DNA of 64,000 nt, from the NCBI RefSeq assembly GCF_036785885.1, contig NC_092323.1:15942501-16006500 (forward strand), written 5' to 3'. Shown here piece by piece: positions 23,110-35,822 of this stretch. The number at the start of each line of letters is the position of its first letter. Positions within the stretch are counted from its first letter, which is position 1. This stretch comes from Coffea arabica (taxonomy: Eukaryota; Streptophyta; Magnoliopsida; Gentianales; Rubiaceae). A model generated the notes under the pieces. That model did no database searches. It saw only the letters and a list, made by a program, of their open reading frames with translations, and was not told where the DNA came from. The translations under genes were made by a program, and so were the position numbers.

Positions 23110-26100
23110 CAAGGAATGAAATTTGTGAAATCCTTGCTATCAATACATTTTTAAGGAATCCGATCAGACACATAATATTATGCAGTAATATTTAGCCTTT
23201 GAATTGCAGCAGCATTTTTAAGGGAAAACATGACTAACAAATTACCCTTTGAATTGCAGTAATAATTATAATAGTAATAACTACTCTATGCTCAATCGAA
23301 AATGCATTTTAAGCATCCAATCAAACTGTTAGTCCTCTTTTGCATCATTCATTTAGCAAAATATTTGATCTAAAAGCCTAGAGAATCAGCACAAATCACA
23401 AGGTGAGAAAACATATATATGTCTAGAAAAAATGAAGCAAGATTGTTTGATCTCTTTCAACTATTTCTTCCTTCAGATAATTGTTTGCCTTTTCTTCAAC
23501 ATCCACAGCTTCTAGAAGAATAAGCTACATTATTTAAAAAAACCCTCAATATATGGCTATCAAAGACTATATTAGAATGATTGATAAATTCAGCATGGCA
23601 AATGATAGAACACGAGTATAATGCATAACAATTATGAGAAAAGATATCCACCTCAAGAGTACTTCAAACTGAACTTCCCAGCTTCATATATGATTCAGAT
23701 GCATAACAATTCATGTTGAGAAGGCAATAGTTAAAAAAAAAAGGAATTAATAAAATTAACAATTTCAACACTCACCAGACACTTCGTGAAAACCACTAAA
23801 TAGCACAAAAATCAGAAATTTGAAATTCAAAGTTAAGGTAATCTAGAAAGATAACCACAAAATAAAATAAAAAAAGATGATAACCTGAAAAGCTAATCTT
23901 TTTCTCCTCCCTTTAGTATTTCCTTGTGATTTTCCTCAATCTATCAAATAGGCAGCAATTTAAGATTATGAGGAGCAGCAAAACTAAAGAAGCAAGCAAG
24001 AAATTAAAAACTTCAGAAATGAAAAGGAAGCAGAAACTTGAAGGTCCAATCTAGTGTAAAATTGGAAAAATGACATGGAAATAAATCAAAAAAAATTCAC
24101 AACCTGAAAAGTTAAAATTTTTTCTCCTTTCAGTAGATATTCCTTCTATTTTTTCAAACCGTTTTCACATTTGTATACTATAACGTTGAGATACCAAGAA
24201 CCATATATTACATACACTGAAAAAATGACTTTACCAATAATGACTAACCATAGAAAAAAGGGTTTTAAAGATCTGATTTGGTAAATTCACATACGAAATA
24301 AAAGCACAAGTAAGATATTGTCAATAATATTAAAAAAACCCATAAAAGTATAAACAAACAATTATTAGATCAAACTTGGCTGTTTTGTTTTACAATTACT
24401 ATGGGCAGAATAGACCTGCTATTATAGGCAATGAACCACATAGTTCAATTGTCAGCTCTGCTTTACCCAACTTGCTCACAAACACTTCTAGAACAAAGCC
24501 ATGTAATTAAATGATAATGCTCAAAATGTAAAAGCATTTGCTAAAAAATTGATTTTCTAGTTTTTGAAACATTAATGAGGTGTTATCAAGATTAAAATGC
24601 AAAGAAGAAAAGTAAGTTTGTAAAATCTACCCATTAAATTGGTGAAACAAATTGTGTAACCTAACCATACTATGATAATAACCAAAGTAATAGGCTCTTT
24701 GAAGAGCTAAGAGAGCCGGGAAAAAAAAAAGGAAGAACAGGCCAAAAAAGAAATTGCCCCAGTACAACTCATCATTCAAGAGTAGAAAGGCAAAGAAAAT
24801 TATAAGGCACAACCATTCAATATGTTATTTTTAACTTTCACAAGCAAATGTACATGTATCAACCCCCTTGGAGTTTCTATTCTAGCTTCGTAACCTTCAA
24901 TTGTTGAGGAAAACAATCTATCAAATAAACAAAAGAACACAATTAGGAGATAATCTAAATCCTATCAGCATATACATTTAAGAATCTAGGGAAGGGAAAA
25001 ATTTCTCTTATTCAGGGGGAAACACCCCGAAGAATACAAAATCAGTCTGTTTACCACCATGTGTGCATTATCTTCAATGAATGTTGCAGTGGTAGTTATT
25101 AAGTGGTGATTTTTTTTTTTTTGCATTGATAGTAAAGAAATTGCACATGAGCCACTGTAAATGAATCATTCTTTTCCGTAGGGCCAATAATTACAATAAG
25201 AAAGCAAACTATGTACCAAAAGGTAAATACATCAATACATTGAAACTGCATATAAGCAAGCTAACAAATGAATTTCAAATCAAATATTAAATAATCTACA
25301 ATAAATGAAAATTTCTTACTAAAAAATTCAGAGACTACAAAATTACAAGGATCTCATGGTAAAAGAAACATTAAGTAAACAACAGTACATCAAAAGACTA
25401 AACATACCTAATTAAGTAGAAAAAGGCTAAACATATAACAAACTTAAGTAGCCTTAAAGCTAGTGAGAATAATATAAGCAGCTTCCCTCCTATCACTACT
25501 AGCAATCAGCTTAACGCAAAATACCTATTAAAAACACCATATCAGTTTTGGATACTCAAAAAAAACCCAAAAAGAAAAAAGAAAAAAACATTGCAATCAT
25601 GGGTTCTGAACCAAGTATAATCCCTGCATACATAAAAATATTTCCTTCTTGTACAGGATGATGGCACATAAACATTAAGAAACAATATGATTTTCCATTG
25701 AATGCCTTCTGCACAGAATGTTTGAGAAAAATAAATGGAGGAAAAAGTAAAAATCTGGAACCCATACAACAAATTGAACAAAAGGTAAGATGGCCAAAAA
25801 AATAATCACAGTTAAGAGTATGGCCAAATATACACACTTTTGGCAATCACTTTTTCCTCATTGTGTAACAGAATTTCTTGCACTGCACAAATGTAATTTG
25901 AGAGCAAGGACTTTTTGGAATTGGATACACCAGACATGGTAAGCTCAACCAAAAACTCAATATTGTACTGAAGCAAATTACAGCATAAAAACTTTTGGTT
26001 CCGCTGCAAAACTTAGACACCCATACGACATTTTAGCAATAAGTGTTAACCACACTTGTAAATGCAACTACACCACTCTATGCATACTCTAAATAAAAGT

Positions 26101-27480
26101 CACAACTACTGCAATGGAAAAGTAATGACAAAGACATCTATTCCAAGCACAATTCAAACAGGATCTCCCAGTACCATGTATAACATGGATGCATAACCAT
26201 CCGAGTTAAGAAGGCAATAGTAAAGATAAAAGGCAAAACTAAGAAATAATACCTACAGCTACTTTGTGAACACCAATGAATAGAATATAACTTGAAAGCT
26301 GAATTTCAGGTGAGCTGCAAAGATAATTGGGGGAAAAAAAAGATCACAACCTAAAAAGGTAAATCTATCTCTTCTTGTGGATTTTTCTTGCGTTTTCCCT
26401 CAATCTACTAAACAGAAATCAAAATATGACATAAATGGAAAATAAGACTATTAGCAGCAGCAAAACTAAATAACTAAACAAGAAATTAAAACATATAATC
26501 TTCAATGGAAAAGCCAAAAAAAAAAAAAGAAGGAAGCAGAAACTTGAAGGTCCAGTTCAGCGCAAAATTAGAAAAATGGTTGGAAAATAAACTACAGAAA
26601 AATTCGAACCTTGAAAAGTTAAATCTTTTTTTCTTCCTCCCGTCGATTTTTCTTCCAGTTTTCCCTCAATTTATTAAAAGAAAAATGAGTTCCCTATCTG
26701 TCCAATAGACAACAGAAATGAGATCGCTAACAGCAACAAAACTAAAGTACTAAGCAAGAGATTAGAAATTAGAAACTTTTCTTACAAAAAAAAAAAAAGG
26801 AAACAAAATTTTGAAGGCTAGAGTAAAATTGGAAAAAGACTGAAAAATAAATTAAAGAGAATCGCACAACCTGGAAAGTTGATTCTTTTTCTCCTTCTGG
26901 TGGACTTTCAATCCATTGTCTGCAATCTATGAGAAGCAAAATGCGATTGTGAGTAACTGCAAATTCAAGAAAACAAAGAAAGAAACAAAAACTAAACAAA
27001 AAAACATCAATGTGCCTTATTTGTTTTTAATTTTTGTTGATTAACAAAGAAGAAAAGAAGAAAGAAAACATGTAGATGAATGATAGATCTGGTCATCGTT
27101 TGACAGAGAGGGAGAGCGAGAAAGGAAGAGTGTTCGTCTATCAAAGTTGAACAAAAGCAGAAGTTCTTGGAGGAAGAGATTAGCATCCTGGAGGAAGCTA
27201 AACGTATAAGCTTACCTAATTTCTTCCTCACACAGCATTTCTCAGCAACTACCCACAACTTCAACCTTCAACTTTCTGTCCGAGGCAGAGAAAGTGAGAT
27301 GGTAAGTCCAAGCAGGTAAACATCTGACATACTCTTTTGGATGCAAAGTACTTTACTTTGGAGACCGAGTACTGCTTTTTCTTCTTTGGAGGCAGAATGG
27401 AATCCAAGGTAAACTCACGTGAGGAGCACGAGCGACTTGGACGAACACTCTCTAGCCAATAACGATTGGCCACATCACCA
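23110..27480 (-). other. Non-coding region with repeated exon-like units
   Basis: No intact gene. On the minus strand, five related purine-rich segments end in AACTTTTCAG|GTT-type sequence, a splice-donor-like junction: about 23888-23940, 24105-24160, 26350-26400, 26610-26670 and 26884-26932. The sequences between neighbouring units are also related (AGCAGAAACTTGAAGGTCCA, AGCAGCAAAACTAAA). They look like an old segmental or tandem duplication of a roughly 250-bp exon-intron unit. 27.0-27.47 kb on the same strand resembles a leader or promoter (pyrimidine-rich). I cannot assign a gene family. Confidence 0.4.
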
Positions 27481-27529
27481 ACACAAGCACCTTTTTTGAG
27501 CCGAGGTATTCGCTCTTTTATACATATGT

Positions 27530-27754
27530 TAATTAATAATTTCGGTCAAAATTGACTGAATTTTCAATTTTGATCAAAAAATGAAAAATCGCAGTTCAAG
27601 GTTCGAACCGATTTTAACGGTTTTAATGATTTTTCACGATTTTGACCGATTTTTGATCCTGGTCAACATAAGCAATGAATCAGACCGAATACACGGCCGG
27701 TTTGCAGTTGAATCGGTAGAACCGACCGATCCGATCCGAATTCGAAAACATTAG
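27530..27754 (+). mobile_element. Right-end fragment of hAT-like element
   Basis: The sequence from GGTTCGAACCGATTTTAACG to TTCGAAAACATTAG parallels the right end of the complete element at 52,883 (CCGGT-rich words, then TTTCAAAACACTG). The left part is missing, so this is a truncated or diverged copy of the same family. Confidence 0.55.
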
Positions 27755-27789
27755 ATGAACTTTTAAAGAAACATATGAATGCTATAAAT

Positions 27790-28692
27790 CCTTTATGTAG
27801 TACCCGAGATGAAGATGATCTCTTGTTTCCGTAACTTAGGTCCCATCCTGTCCCATCATCGTGGCCCGAATCTCGAGAATGCCTCTCAAGATCGATTTCG
27901 AAGGTAACTGCAATCCTGTGATCTTAACCGGCGCTTAATTCCCGAGCTTTGTTTCTTATTTCGTGCAGGAAGCTTGTAACAATGATTGCCGATCTACACA
28001 GATCTCGGGAATCTTGATTACGATTCTACACTATGCTTTTGTAAGTTACGCAATCTTGGTTTCTAATTTTGATGGTTATTCAATCTCCTTCTCCCTATAT
28101 ATTATTAGTACTTCCACCCTTTACTTTCAGGCACTCAGATGTGAATCTCTAAAATCCTAAGCGACTAGAAAGAAGTCATTAGCGAGAAGTCATGGGCCAT
28201 GGAGTTGGACGAAGCAGGGGACGGGGCTGTGCTCCTCAAAAGATGTCCTTAAAGGTTATTCTGCTTCATCAAGCTACCAAGCGCCGGCAGATGATCCGTC
28301 CAGGAACGCCACCAGGTGCCCGAGAATGTGATGAAATTACAGGGATGTAATTGCAGACTGTTCTAATGAGCAGAAGGCTGGGGCCTCAAGAAATGTTACA
28401 GGTTCATTATCAACCTACAGAAAACCAATAGATAATCAATCTTGGAATGATGTAAAGTGGATGTACAGGTTCGAGTAAGGAGTCGAAATGCAGCTTGGCC
28501 TTGGAGCTGATAAAGGATTGCAAAGAAAAAAGACAATTTGGCGCCTCAAAATGCAATAGATTCGAGGAAGTTCTTCCTGGCTGTCCTAGGGAAGAAAAGG
28601 GGAACCTATTGCTTAGATTTGAAGAATGCCAGCTGAATCATGTCTTGGCAGCTGAATCATGTCTTGGCAACAGGAGCAACATGTTTCGATGA
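27790..28692 (+). pseudogene. Decayed transcript-like locus, unknown
   Basis: Base composition rises to near 45% GC and looks exonic. A TATA-like CTATAAATCC at 27781 precedes an ATG (27810) opening a short frame that could splice (AAGGTAACTGC near 27900; TTTCGTGCAG near 27960). Further on, frames near 28196 and 28500 are interrupted by stops (for example around 28328-28350). A perfect 19-bp tandem duplication (CAGCTGAATCATGTCTTGG, 28630-28667) lies in the last frame. I recognise no domain. It may be a broken gene or a non-coding transcript. Confidence 0.25.
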
Positions 28693-30075
28693 GTTTTACT
28701 TTGTTCCACTCTCCCCCTCCCCCATTTTAATGAAGATGAAAGGGAATTCATTTTCACCAATTCTTTTGTAACTCACCTCATTTTATTTGTTGAATTCTGC
28801 GTAAGCAATGAATAGAATCCAGCCACACAAGGTAATCAACTCATCTTCAATGAACTGTTGAGACAATAGATGAACTACCGGAGACATCTCCACAACAGCT
28901 TCACTCATTTCAGTGTTGCACCTTGACTTCTTCCTGTTCCTTTAAAAAAAATAAATTTGCCATTCAACTGAAAAGAATGAAATAAATCGAGGAAAGACCA
29001 GAAATAAGCAATTCAAATTCCCAGGAGCGTTGTTTAGTGGTAAAAGGCTTGCTGTCTGACAAAGAATTAGTACAGCAGCGTTTCTAGATATTGGAACATA
29101 TTCCTGAACTTGTAAAATCTCGTATTGCTTTTTGAAGCTTCGTTGCAGGGCGCCTGTGCTAGAACATGAATCCACAGGCATATCGGGGTAATTGAGTCCA
29201 GTTCAACTACAGGCAGCCTAACCCTCCCTGTGAGCTGCCATCTGCCAAATTGTATCACAAACAAGCAAAAGAAGTGTACCAAACCGAAGCAAAGAAGACT
29301 GAATAGTGATTTGTCAACTTACCATCTAACATTGCAGCTGATCTTCAATGCGAAAGGCACGTGAAATCTTCTCCATTCCCGTAAAAGCACTATAGCCACT
29401 GGGCAGGCCAAATTAGTGCACTGCATATTCTGATCCATGGGAGTGATGATTTGACTGGGAACTGTGGCAAGAGACTTTATTGGTAGTTATAAAATACTAT
29501 AGTGGATAACTATTTAAAGAACAGGTAATTGGTGTCATAAAAGGCAAAACATAGCCAACCTCATTCTGGCTATCCACCAGAAACTCCGAACTACTTTATC
29601 CACATTTGAGATGCCAAATGAAGCCAATTTTAAACCAAGTCTTGATATGATAGAAAAACTCATCCAATCAGCTGGGGTGTGGCAGACTGAAAGTAAGCTT
29701 TCGGATTGTCATAGCTGGTTTGTACTCTACTAGTCATTTATGTCAGAGGAGAAGGTATATGATTTCAGGAGAACAGGCAGACTTAATCAAGGAAGAATGT
29801 TATCCATTAGCCTGAAAAGCTGGAGCAACAGTATTCATTATAGAAGCTTTAAATTCAAGAATGATCCACTGACAAGAGGAATGCAGCTGAGTTCATATTT
29901 TTTTCACACTCAGGAAATGGCAGCTTCACAACTGAGATCTTGGCAGACAACCCATCATAATGACATCAACATATAGAAACCTGGTCACCAACATTGAGAT
30001 GATTTACAAACAAAGCTATAAATCACTAAGACAGTTCAATGGTGATTTAGATATGAAACCACTTATTGCTGGCTT
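28693..30075. other. 3' flank of the ATG1t-like kinase gene
   Basis: No protein gene recognised. On the minus strand about 29465-29324 looks like an internal exon (acceptor CTTGCCACAG, donor GATGGTAAGT), and another exon-like stretch lies at about 29240-29100. If transcribed from the kinase gene they would be 3' UTR exons, since the kinase frame ends at 30076. Unproven. Confidence 0.35.
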
Positions 30076-33000
30076 TTATCTTTCCACTTTCTGAATTTCC
30101 AAAAAGTCATGCTCATGAAACTCATCAAAGGACATCCGGGTCTCTGCATAGACAGAATACAAAGGAATACTAAAAACTGCAGATATAACCAAATTTCAGC
30201 GTTGCTCTCTGAAAAGAAAGGAAAATCATGAAATCCTAATCAAGGTAGGATCCAAACCTGGATTGACAGACAACAGTCTAGAACATAAATCAACACAGGT
30301 CGGATGCAACTCAGAAAGAACCAGCTGAGAAAAGGGAAGATATGAAGATTCCTTGATATTCTGCAAAAGCTGCATCATCCAAATATAATTGGTGCACGAG
30401 GAGCTACTGAGACGGCTATTCAATTTAGATAAAGGAGTTACCTGAACACTAGTCCTACCATGAAAAGGAGGGTAGCCATTAAGAAGTTCAAAAAGAATTG
30501 CACCAATGCTCCACATGTCAACCTATGAAGAAAGCTTAAATCAAATTACGTGTCTCAATCTGTACTCATGATTGTATGAGTTCTCGATAGTTCTATTGGA
30601 TATGCTGGCAACATTTCTCTCTAGCACATTTAAAATAGTAGTAGAAAGATCTCCAACCTTTTCATCATATTTTTGAAATTGAAGAATTTCTGGAGCCATG
30701 TATAATGGAGACCCACAGACTGTCTCAGCAAAGGTATCAGGGTGTAAAATTCTGTCAACAGGAAAAGGCATTGAGATCATTACAAACAATTTTATTACAT
30801 TGTCCTCCTGTCAAATGAAAATTCAAAAGCTATTACGTGTTAGTCAACTATTACCTTGAGAGACCAAAATCAGCAATTTTCAGCAGAGCATCACCATCAG
30901 AGCTTGACAACAGAATGTTCTAAGCCAAAGAAAACAACACCCAAAAAAAAAATTAGTATCAGAAAGTCAAAATTTCTGATAGGAAATATGATGAAAATTT
31001 TAGCCTTCAATGTTAAGAGGAAAAAACAGAGGAAATAATCCATTCCATCCTATTGAGAAAGATTACTGAAGGAAAGACAAAAGCAACAAGAGATAGCACA
31101 AGTGCTTGAAATTGGGAAAGACTTGTCATAGTGTGCTGACACCGGCAACCAAATTAATACAAGTGATCACCTTATACCATATGCAAAGCTTTTCCCTCAT
31201 CAGTGACTAACATACTTTGTGTTCACCAAACTGTCTAATAGCTATAAGAACATGCTCAGATATGCAACTATGGGCGTATTAGGCATGCTTTCTTTATAAC
31301 ATTCTTTATAAATGGAAGATGCCAAACCAGAAAGACTTTCATGCATTAGATGTTTTTTCTATGTAAGTTCAGAGCCTGCTTTGCTTGAGGTATTTGAGAT
31401 TCTAAACTTCCAAATTTTAGAAACAGAACAGCATAATTAGCATTATTTCAATTGTTTATTTATGACAACATAGTTTCATGCTAAATGAACATATGTCGTC
31501 AAAGGATTGGACAGTGAGAGAGACGACTCTCCTATGATGCAGCATTTCGTAGATAAAACAAGTATAAATGTACTCGTGGCTGCACTGTGAGGGAAGCTTA
31601 TAGATACCTTAACCAAAATAGGTAAAAAATTCATACCTCTGGCTTCAAGTCACGGTGGATGATTAGGTGTGAATGCAGCACCTCTAATCCAGCAGCTGGA
31701 ACGAAATTATTAAATGAGGCAAATAGTGTAGTTGCTGAAAATGAAGAAGTCTGATGCTAGTTTCTGAGTGAAACATTACCAATCTGTTGCATGAATCTTT
31801 TAGCTATGCATTCTTGCACTCTACCATGATTCCGGATATAAGCACCGAGATTGCCCCCAGCACAAAACTCCAGGATGAGAAAAATGCTGCCTTCAGCCTG
31901 AAAGACGTCCATTGACTGTCCTTGAGAAGGTGATTAGAAGGAAATTGCAAATCACTTTCTTGGAGTTTACTTTTTTCGTGGAAGAAAAGAAATGAAAATT
32001 TCATTATCACCATGATACTGGAAGACTGCCATATCCAACTTTCAAGCTCTTGAAATCCTGAGCAATGAAAGATCCTACACTAACATGTTTTCAATTTAAT
32101 CTTAAATGCTTTCATCTAAATTACATTTTACTGCAAACAGTCTATGTCCTAGATTTCCCTAATTCTGAGTATTAAATGACACAAAAATGATTGTCTTAGA
32201 TAGTTGTAGAATGAGTGCTATGATGGAAGAGTCCAAATTCTCATACACAATATAGCTACATCAATAATAAATAAATCAAACCACATCCATTGAGATAAAT
32301 GTGCCAGCGAGTTGACTTACAGACATATTATGTCATCCAATCAAGCAATAACAATTTCATAGTACTAATTAAGTGGACGTGAGAGCCAACCTAGCTCATA
32401 AAAGTCATGACATAAAGCTACCAAGGTGATGGCCAGCATGATTACTTAAATAATGTAATAAGAGCTATATTTTCATCAACAACAAAACCAGAATTTCAAC
32501 CCTTACCACACATTATCACATCAAAGGAGTAGTCCATCATCACACTCAATTTCAAGAGCTAATAGACCCAAATGTGTATCCAAAAAATAAATAATATAAA
32601 AAAGCTGTCAGCTTAAATTTCAGAGCATATCGGTTAGAACAGGGGATTTTGGTTATCGGGTGAAAAATTAAACTCAAAGTCTCAGTCAGCTGTGAGTGCA
32701 CAAACGGCACAGATGAACAACTATGACAATTTGATTTGGCAACCGAAAAAATTGTTCCGTAGATTGTCACTAATTTTTTGTAGCAATCAGCTAAATCCAG
32801 TGGCAGCATAGTTTGAGAAGGAGAGTGCGCTGGTGTCATGCAACGGTAATAGAAGCAATTGTCATGAACCATGATGAACATGGTGTCACATCCCAAAACA
32901 GAACGCTAAAATTAGTTAATGATGCCAAAAAATTTTATCGTAATACAATCTAGTCAGATTGAAATTACTTTGGTGACATGCAACAAGGAACAAGAATTAT

Positions 33001-34183
33001 AAAAAAAGAAGTTAAACAACAAAGCAAATTAAACAGGAACCTAACATCACAAATGTGTCAAATTTTCTACTTTCCTACTTTTCAGACAAATAATCTGTTA
33101 TTTCTTGCTATTTCTTCCTAGGAATCCTTCTGCAATTCTGTTTATCAACAATTCACCGATGGTTGAGCAATTTTGAACTCACCTATCTGTAAAACTTTAA
33201 GGCCATGTTATGGAGTACTCCAACTTTAAGTTTAGATGCCAAAAATGAAAGTCAGAGAATTAAATGGGACTTCCTACACTCTGGGATTAAAATTAGTATA
33301 AACTAAGCAAACTTCAGCTACATTTCAGCTTACAGCAGAGCAGATTCCATACACTTGACAAGAAATCACAAGCATAATTTATTCGACGATTAATCCCACA
33401 CACATAAAACATCTACACCATCAAACTTGGAGTCATTATATTAATTTAATATTATACAATTATCCAATTTCACGATCAATCAAAGTAATCTCAAAATAAA
33501 GCAAACTGGTCTGATCAAAGGGCCATAGTGACTTAGAAAAATGAGCAGAACGCAGCAAACATAAAAAACATCTAGAAGACGAATGATACAGGGTGAGTAA
33601 CAGAGGATAAGAATTTGAATTCAGAGTTAATTTCAATATACAAAGCAAAATGGCGGTGTTAAAAAGAAAAAAAAAAGCCATAACACTCGAGACACTGTAC
33701 AAATTATAAGAAAAAACAGAAACCATTTGAGCAAACCTCCAAAGAACCGAGAAAATGAATAATCTAAGGTGATTAACAGAGGAAAAAAAGTTGATTTCAC
33801 AATGGATTTCAATGCAAAGCAAAATGGGCTCTTCAAAAGAAGGCTATGAAACTCAAGAACTGATCAAAATTACAAGAAAATGAGCAGAACCCATTTGAAC
33901 AAACCTCGAAAACACCGAGAAGACGGATGATATTTGGGTGATTAACAGAGGATAAGAAGTTGACTTCGCAGTCCAAGCAGTTCTTGAGGCTGCGGGTAAG
34001 CTTTGAGAGTTGGATTTGCTTTAAAGCTACTAATTGCCCGCTTTCTCTGTGCCTCGCTTTCCACACCCTCGACACTGACCCTCTGCTGCCTTCGCTGAGT
34101 AGGGATTTCAAAACGTAGTCTTGAATTCTTCCCAGTTCGTTTGAGTCCGACGAATCGTTCTCTGCTATCTCATCAGTCTCCAT
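30076..34183 (-). CDS. ATG1t: ATG1t-like serine/threonine protein kinase, 8 exons
   Basis: I assembled eight exons with GT/AG borders and consistent phase: 34183-33905, 31897-31780, 31695-31637, 30919-30855, 30751-30658, 30522-30442, 30369-30258, 30143-30076; 876 nt, 291 residues. The first intron is about 2 kb. The protein is almost only a kinase domain: a weak Gly loop ([10 protein letters not shown], 31-40), VALK Lys55, EFCAGGNL hinge, HRDLKPEN with Asp148, DFG at 169-171, [10 protein letters not shown] activation segment, and [17 protein letters not shown]. Motif choice ([28 protein letters not shown]) is that of ATG1/ULK kinases, and the absence of the C-terminal ATG13-binding region fits the plant truncated form ATG1t, which has been linked to autophagy under carbon starvation. 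All catalytic residues are present. Minor uncertainty remains in the exon 7 acceptor. Confidence 0.82.
33460..33990 (-). repeat. Triplicated exon 1/intron 1 boundary (~170-bp units)
   Basis: Three diverged tandem units share TGATTAACAGAGGATAAGAA-type sequence at about 33939, 33770 and 33594 and AAAGCAAAATGG-type joins between them. The first unit is the functional 3' end of kinase exon 1 plus its donor; the other two lie inside intron 1 and resemble exon 1 read-through (SSVNH is still readable in the second). They are substantially diverged. Confidence 0.75.
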
Positions 34184-35700
34184 TGCTCTTGAGATTTTAC
34201 GTCTTTTAGCTTTCGGCTGTTGGGCTCATGGTCACTCTAGAAGGCGCTGCTGGATATACAATTTTAAATCGAATTCCATTGTTTCGGTTTTAATAATTGT
34301 AGTTAAGTTCAAGGGCTAAATTACAAAACTCACCATATATATATGGCCAATTTTACACTCTATATTCTCACTTTATTTTTTTCTTACTTTATCCTAAAAT
34401 CATTAGTCTAACTCTAACATTATATAATGGCAATGTAAAAAAAAAAACATTATTACCTCTAAAGATTAATTAGTATAAATGCCCTTAAGATATGGCGTGT
34501 TTTCTATTCAAAAAAGATATAACGTATTTTGCATTTGATCTCCTAATATCATTTTTTCTCTTTTTTTTTGTATCATAAACTCTCCAATATTTTATAACAT
34601 CATGACAAATTATGTCTAAAAAATATCATTATTCCAACCATAATAATGAAATATAATATATTTATGGATATAGGTTTAATTTGTCTGAATGATTCATTAG
34701 AGAGAATGATTTCTTGAACTCAATATGCAACTCTTAATTACTATTTAGTTTCATTTGTACTATAAATTGCTAAGATGTAAATTGGTTATGTTAATGTACA
34801 TAAGTATTATCTATACTACATATAAAGTTTGAGAAATGGATTTGGGGTTAACATTTATTTTTATTTTATGAACTTCCTTTTTTATCCTTATAAAGATTAC
34901 TTTTATTTTATCGACTTATAACTACCCATGACTATTTTTACTTTTAACTATTTAAATATATGTTTTCAACATCACTATCCTTTCTTCAATAATAAAAATT
35001 TTATCTAAAATATGTGACCATAAATATTATGTATTTTTTTAGTGCGCACATATTGGGTATGCATTGAGCACTAGTAACTTATAATTTGGGAGTACGAACT
35101 GCTAATCAATTATAGTTTGATGGTTTATAAAGCAATTAACACTTTTCATAAGAGTTGTTTTGGTTTCTAAAAGGGGTTCACCATAGAATTCATAATTCTT
35201 CATAAAAAAGAAAAGAAATTATTAGTAGAGAGTGCATAATTTTGATATGTTATTAGGGATATTTGTATTTATTTTTCTATAAAATATGCTATAGTCCTGA
35301 AAAAATGTACATTCTATGGAGAAATTAATTCAAGTATCCTTTATAATAAATTGTAATATAATCCTTTTTAGACATTCTGAATGCATTTTAGTAATGAATT
35401 TGGCACGGGATAATTTCACAAATCTTGGGATTTATGACAATTGCGCAAAACTACCAATGAGTTTGAAAAATTACACTCAACTCCCGGAATTAGCATTGCT
35501 TGAAAGTTGAAAATAATAATAATTCGAACGGACAAGTTTTAGAAACAAACAAAACGTAGCCTCTCCCATTCTAATCAGGAATCGAAGAACGCGAGATTAT
35601 TAGGCATTTTCCTAAACATTTTCTGATTAGCATCACCTTTCCAAAACAAGAATGAATCTCCTTTCACACCAGGACCAAGTTTAGAAATTGCATTGATCTT
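34184..35700. other. Intergenic space, AT-rich
   Basis: Promoter region of the kinase gene (up to about 34260) followed by very AT-rich DNA. I see no gene or complete mobile element. Confidence 0.5.
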
Positions 35701-35822
35701 CTTCTATATTTATAGTAACTACATTGTCGTTTGCATCAACCTGCCTGGCAAAAAATCAAGAAACCCTGAAGTTGTTTACGAGAATTTTTTTTTCCATTCT
35801 TGATTCTTGATTGGCTTCTCCA

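Noticed and set aside
15565-27754. One 12-kb hAT element joining the left end at 15.57 kb and right end at 27.75 kb
   Set aside because: The 8-bp flanks do not match and the copies differ; two separate truncated copies are simpler.
33460-33836. 120- and 67-codon frames in kinase intron 1
   Set aside because: They are diverged tandem copies of the exon 1 boundary, hydrophobic by chance, with no splice support.
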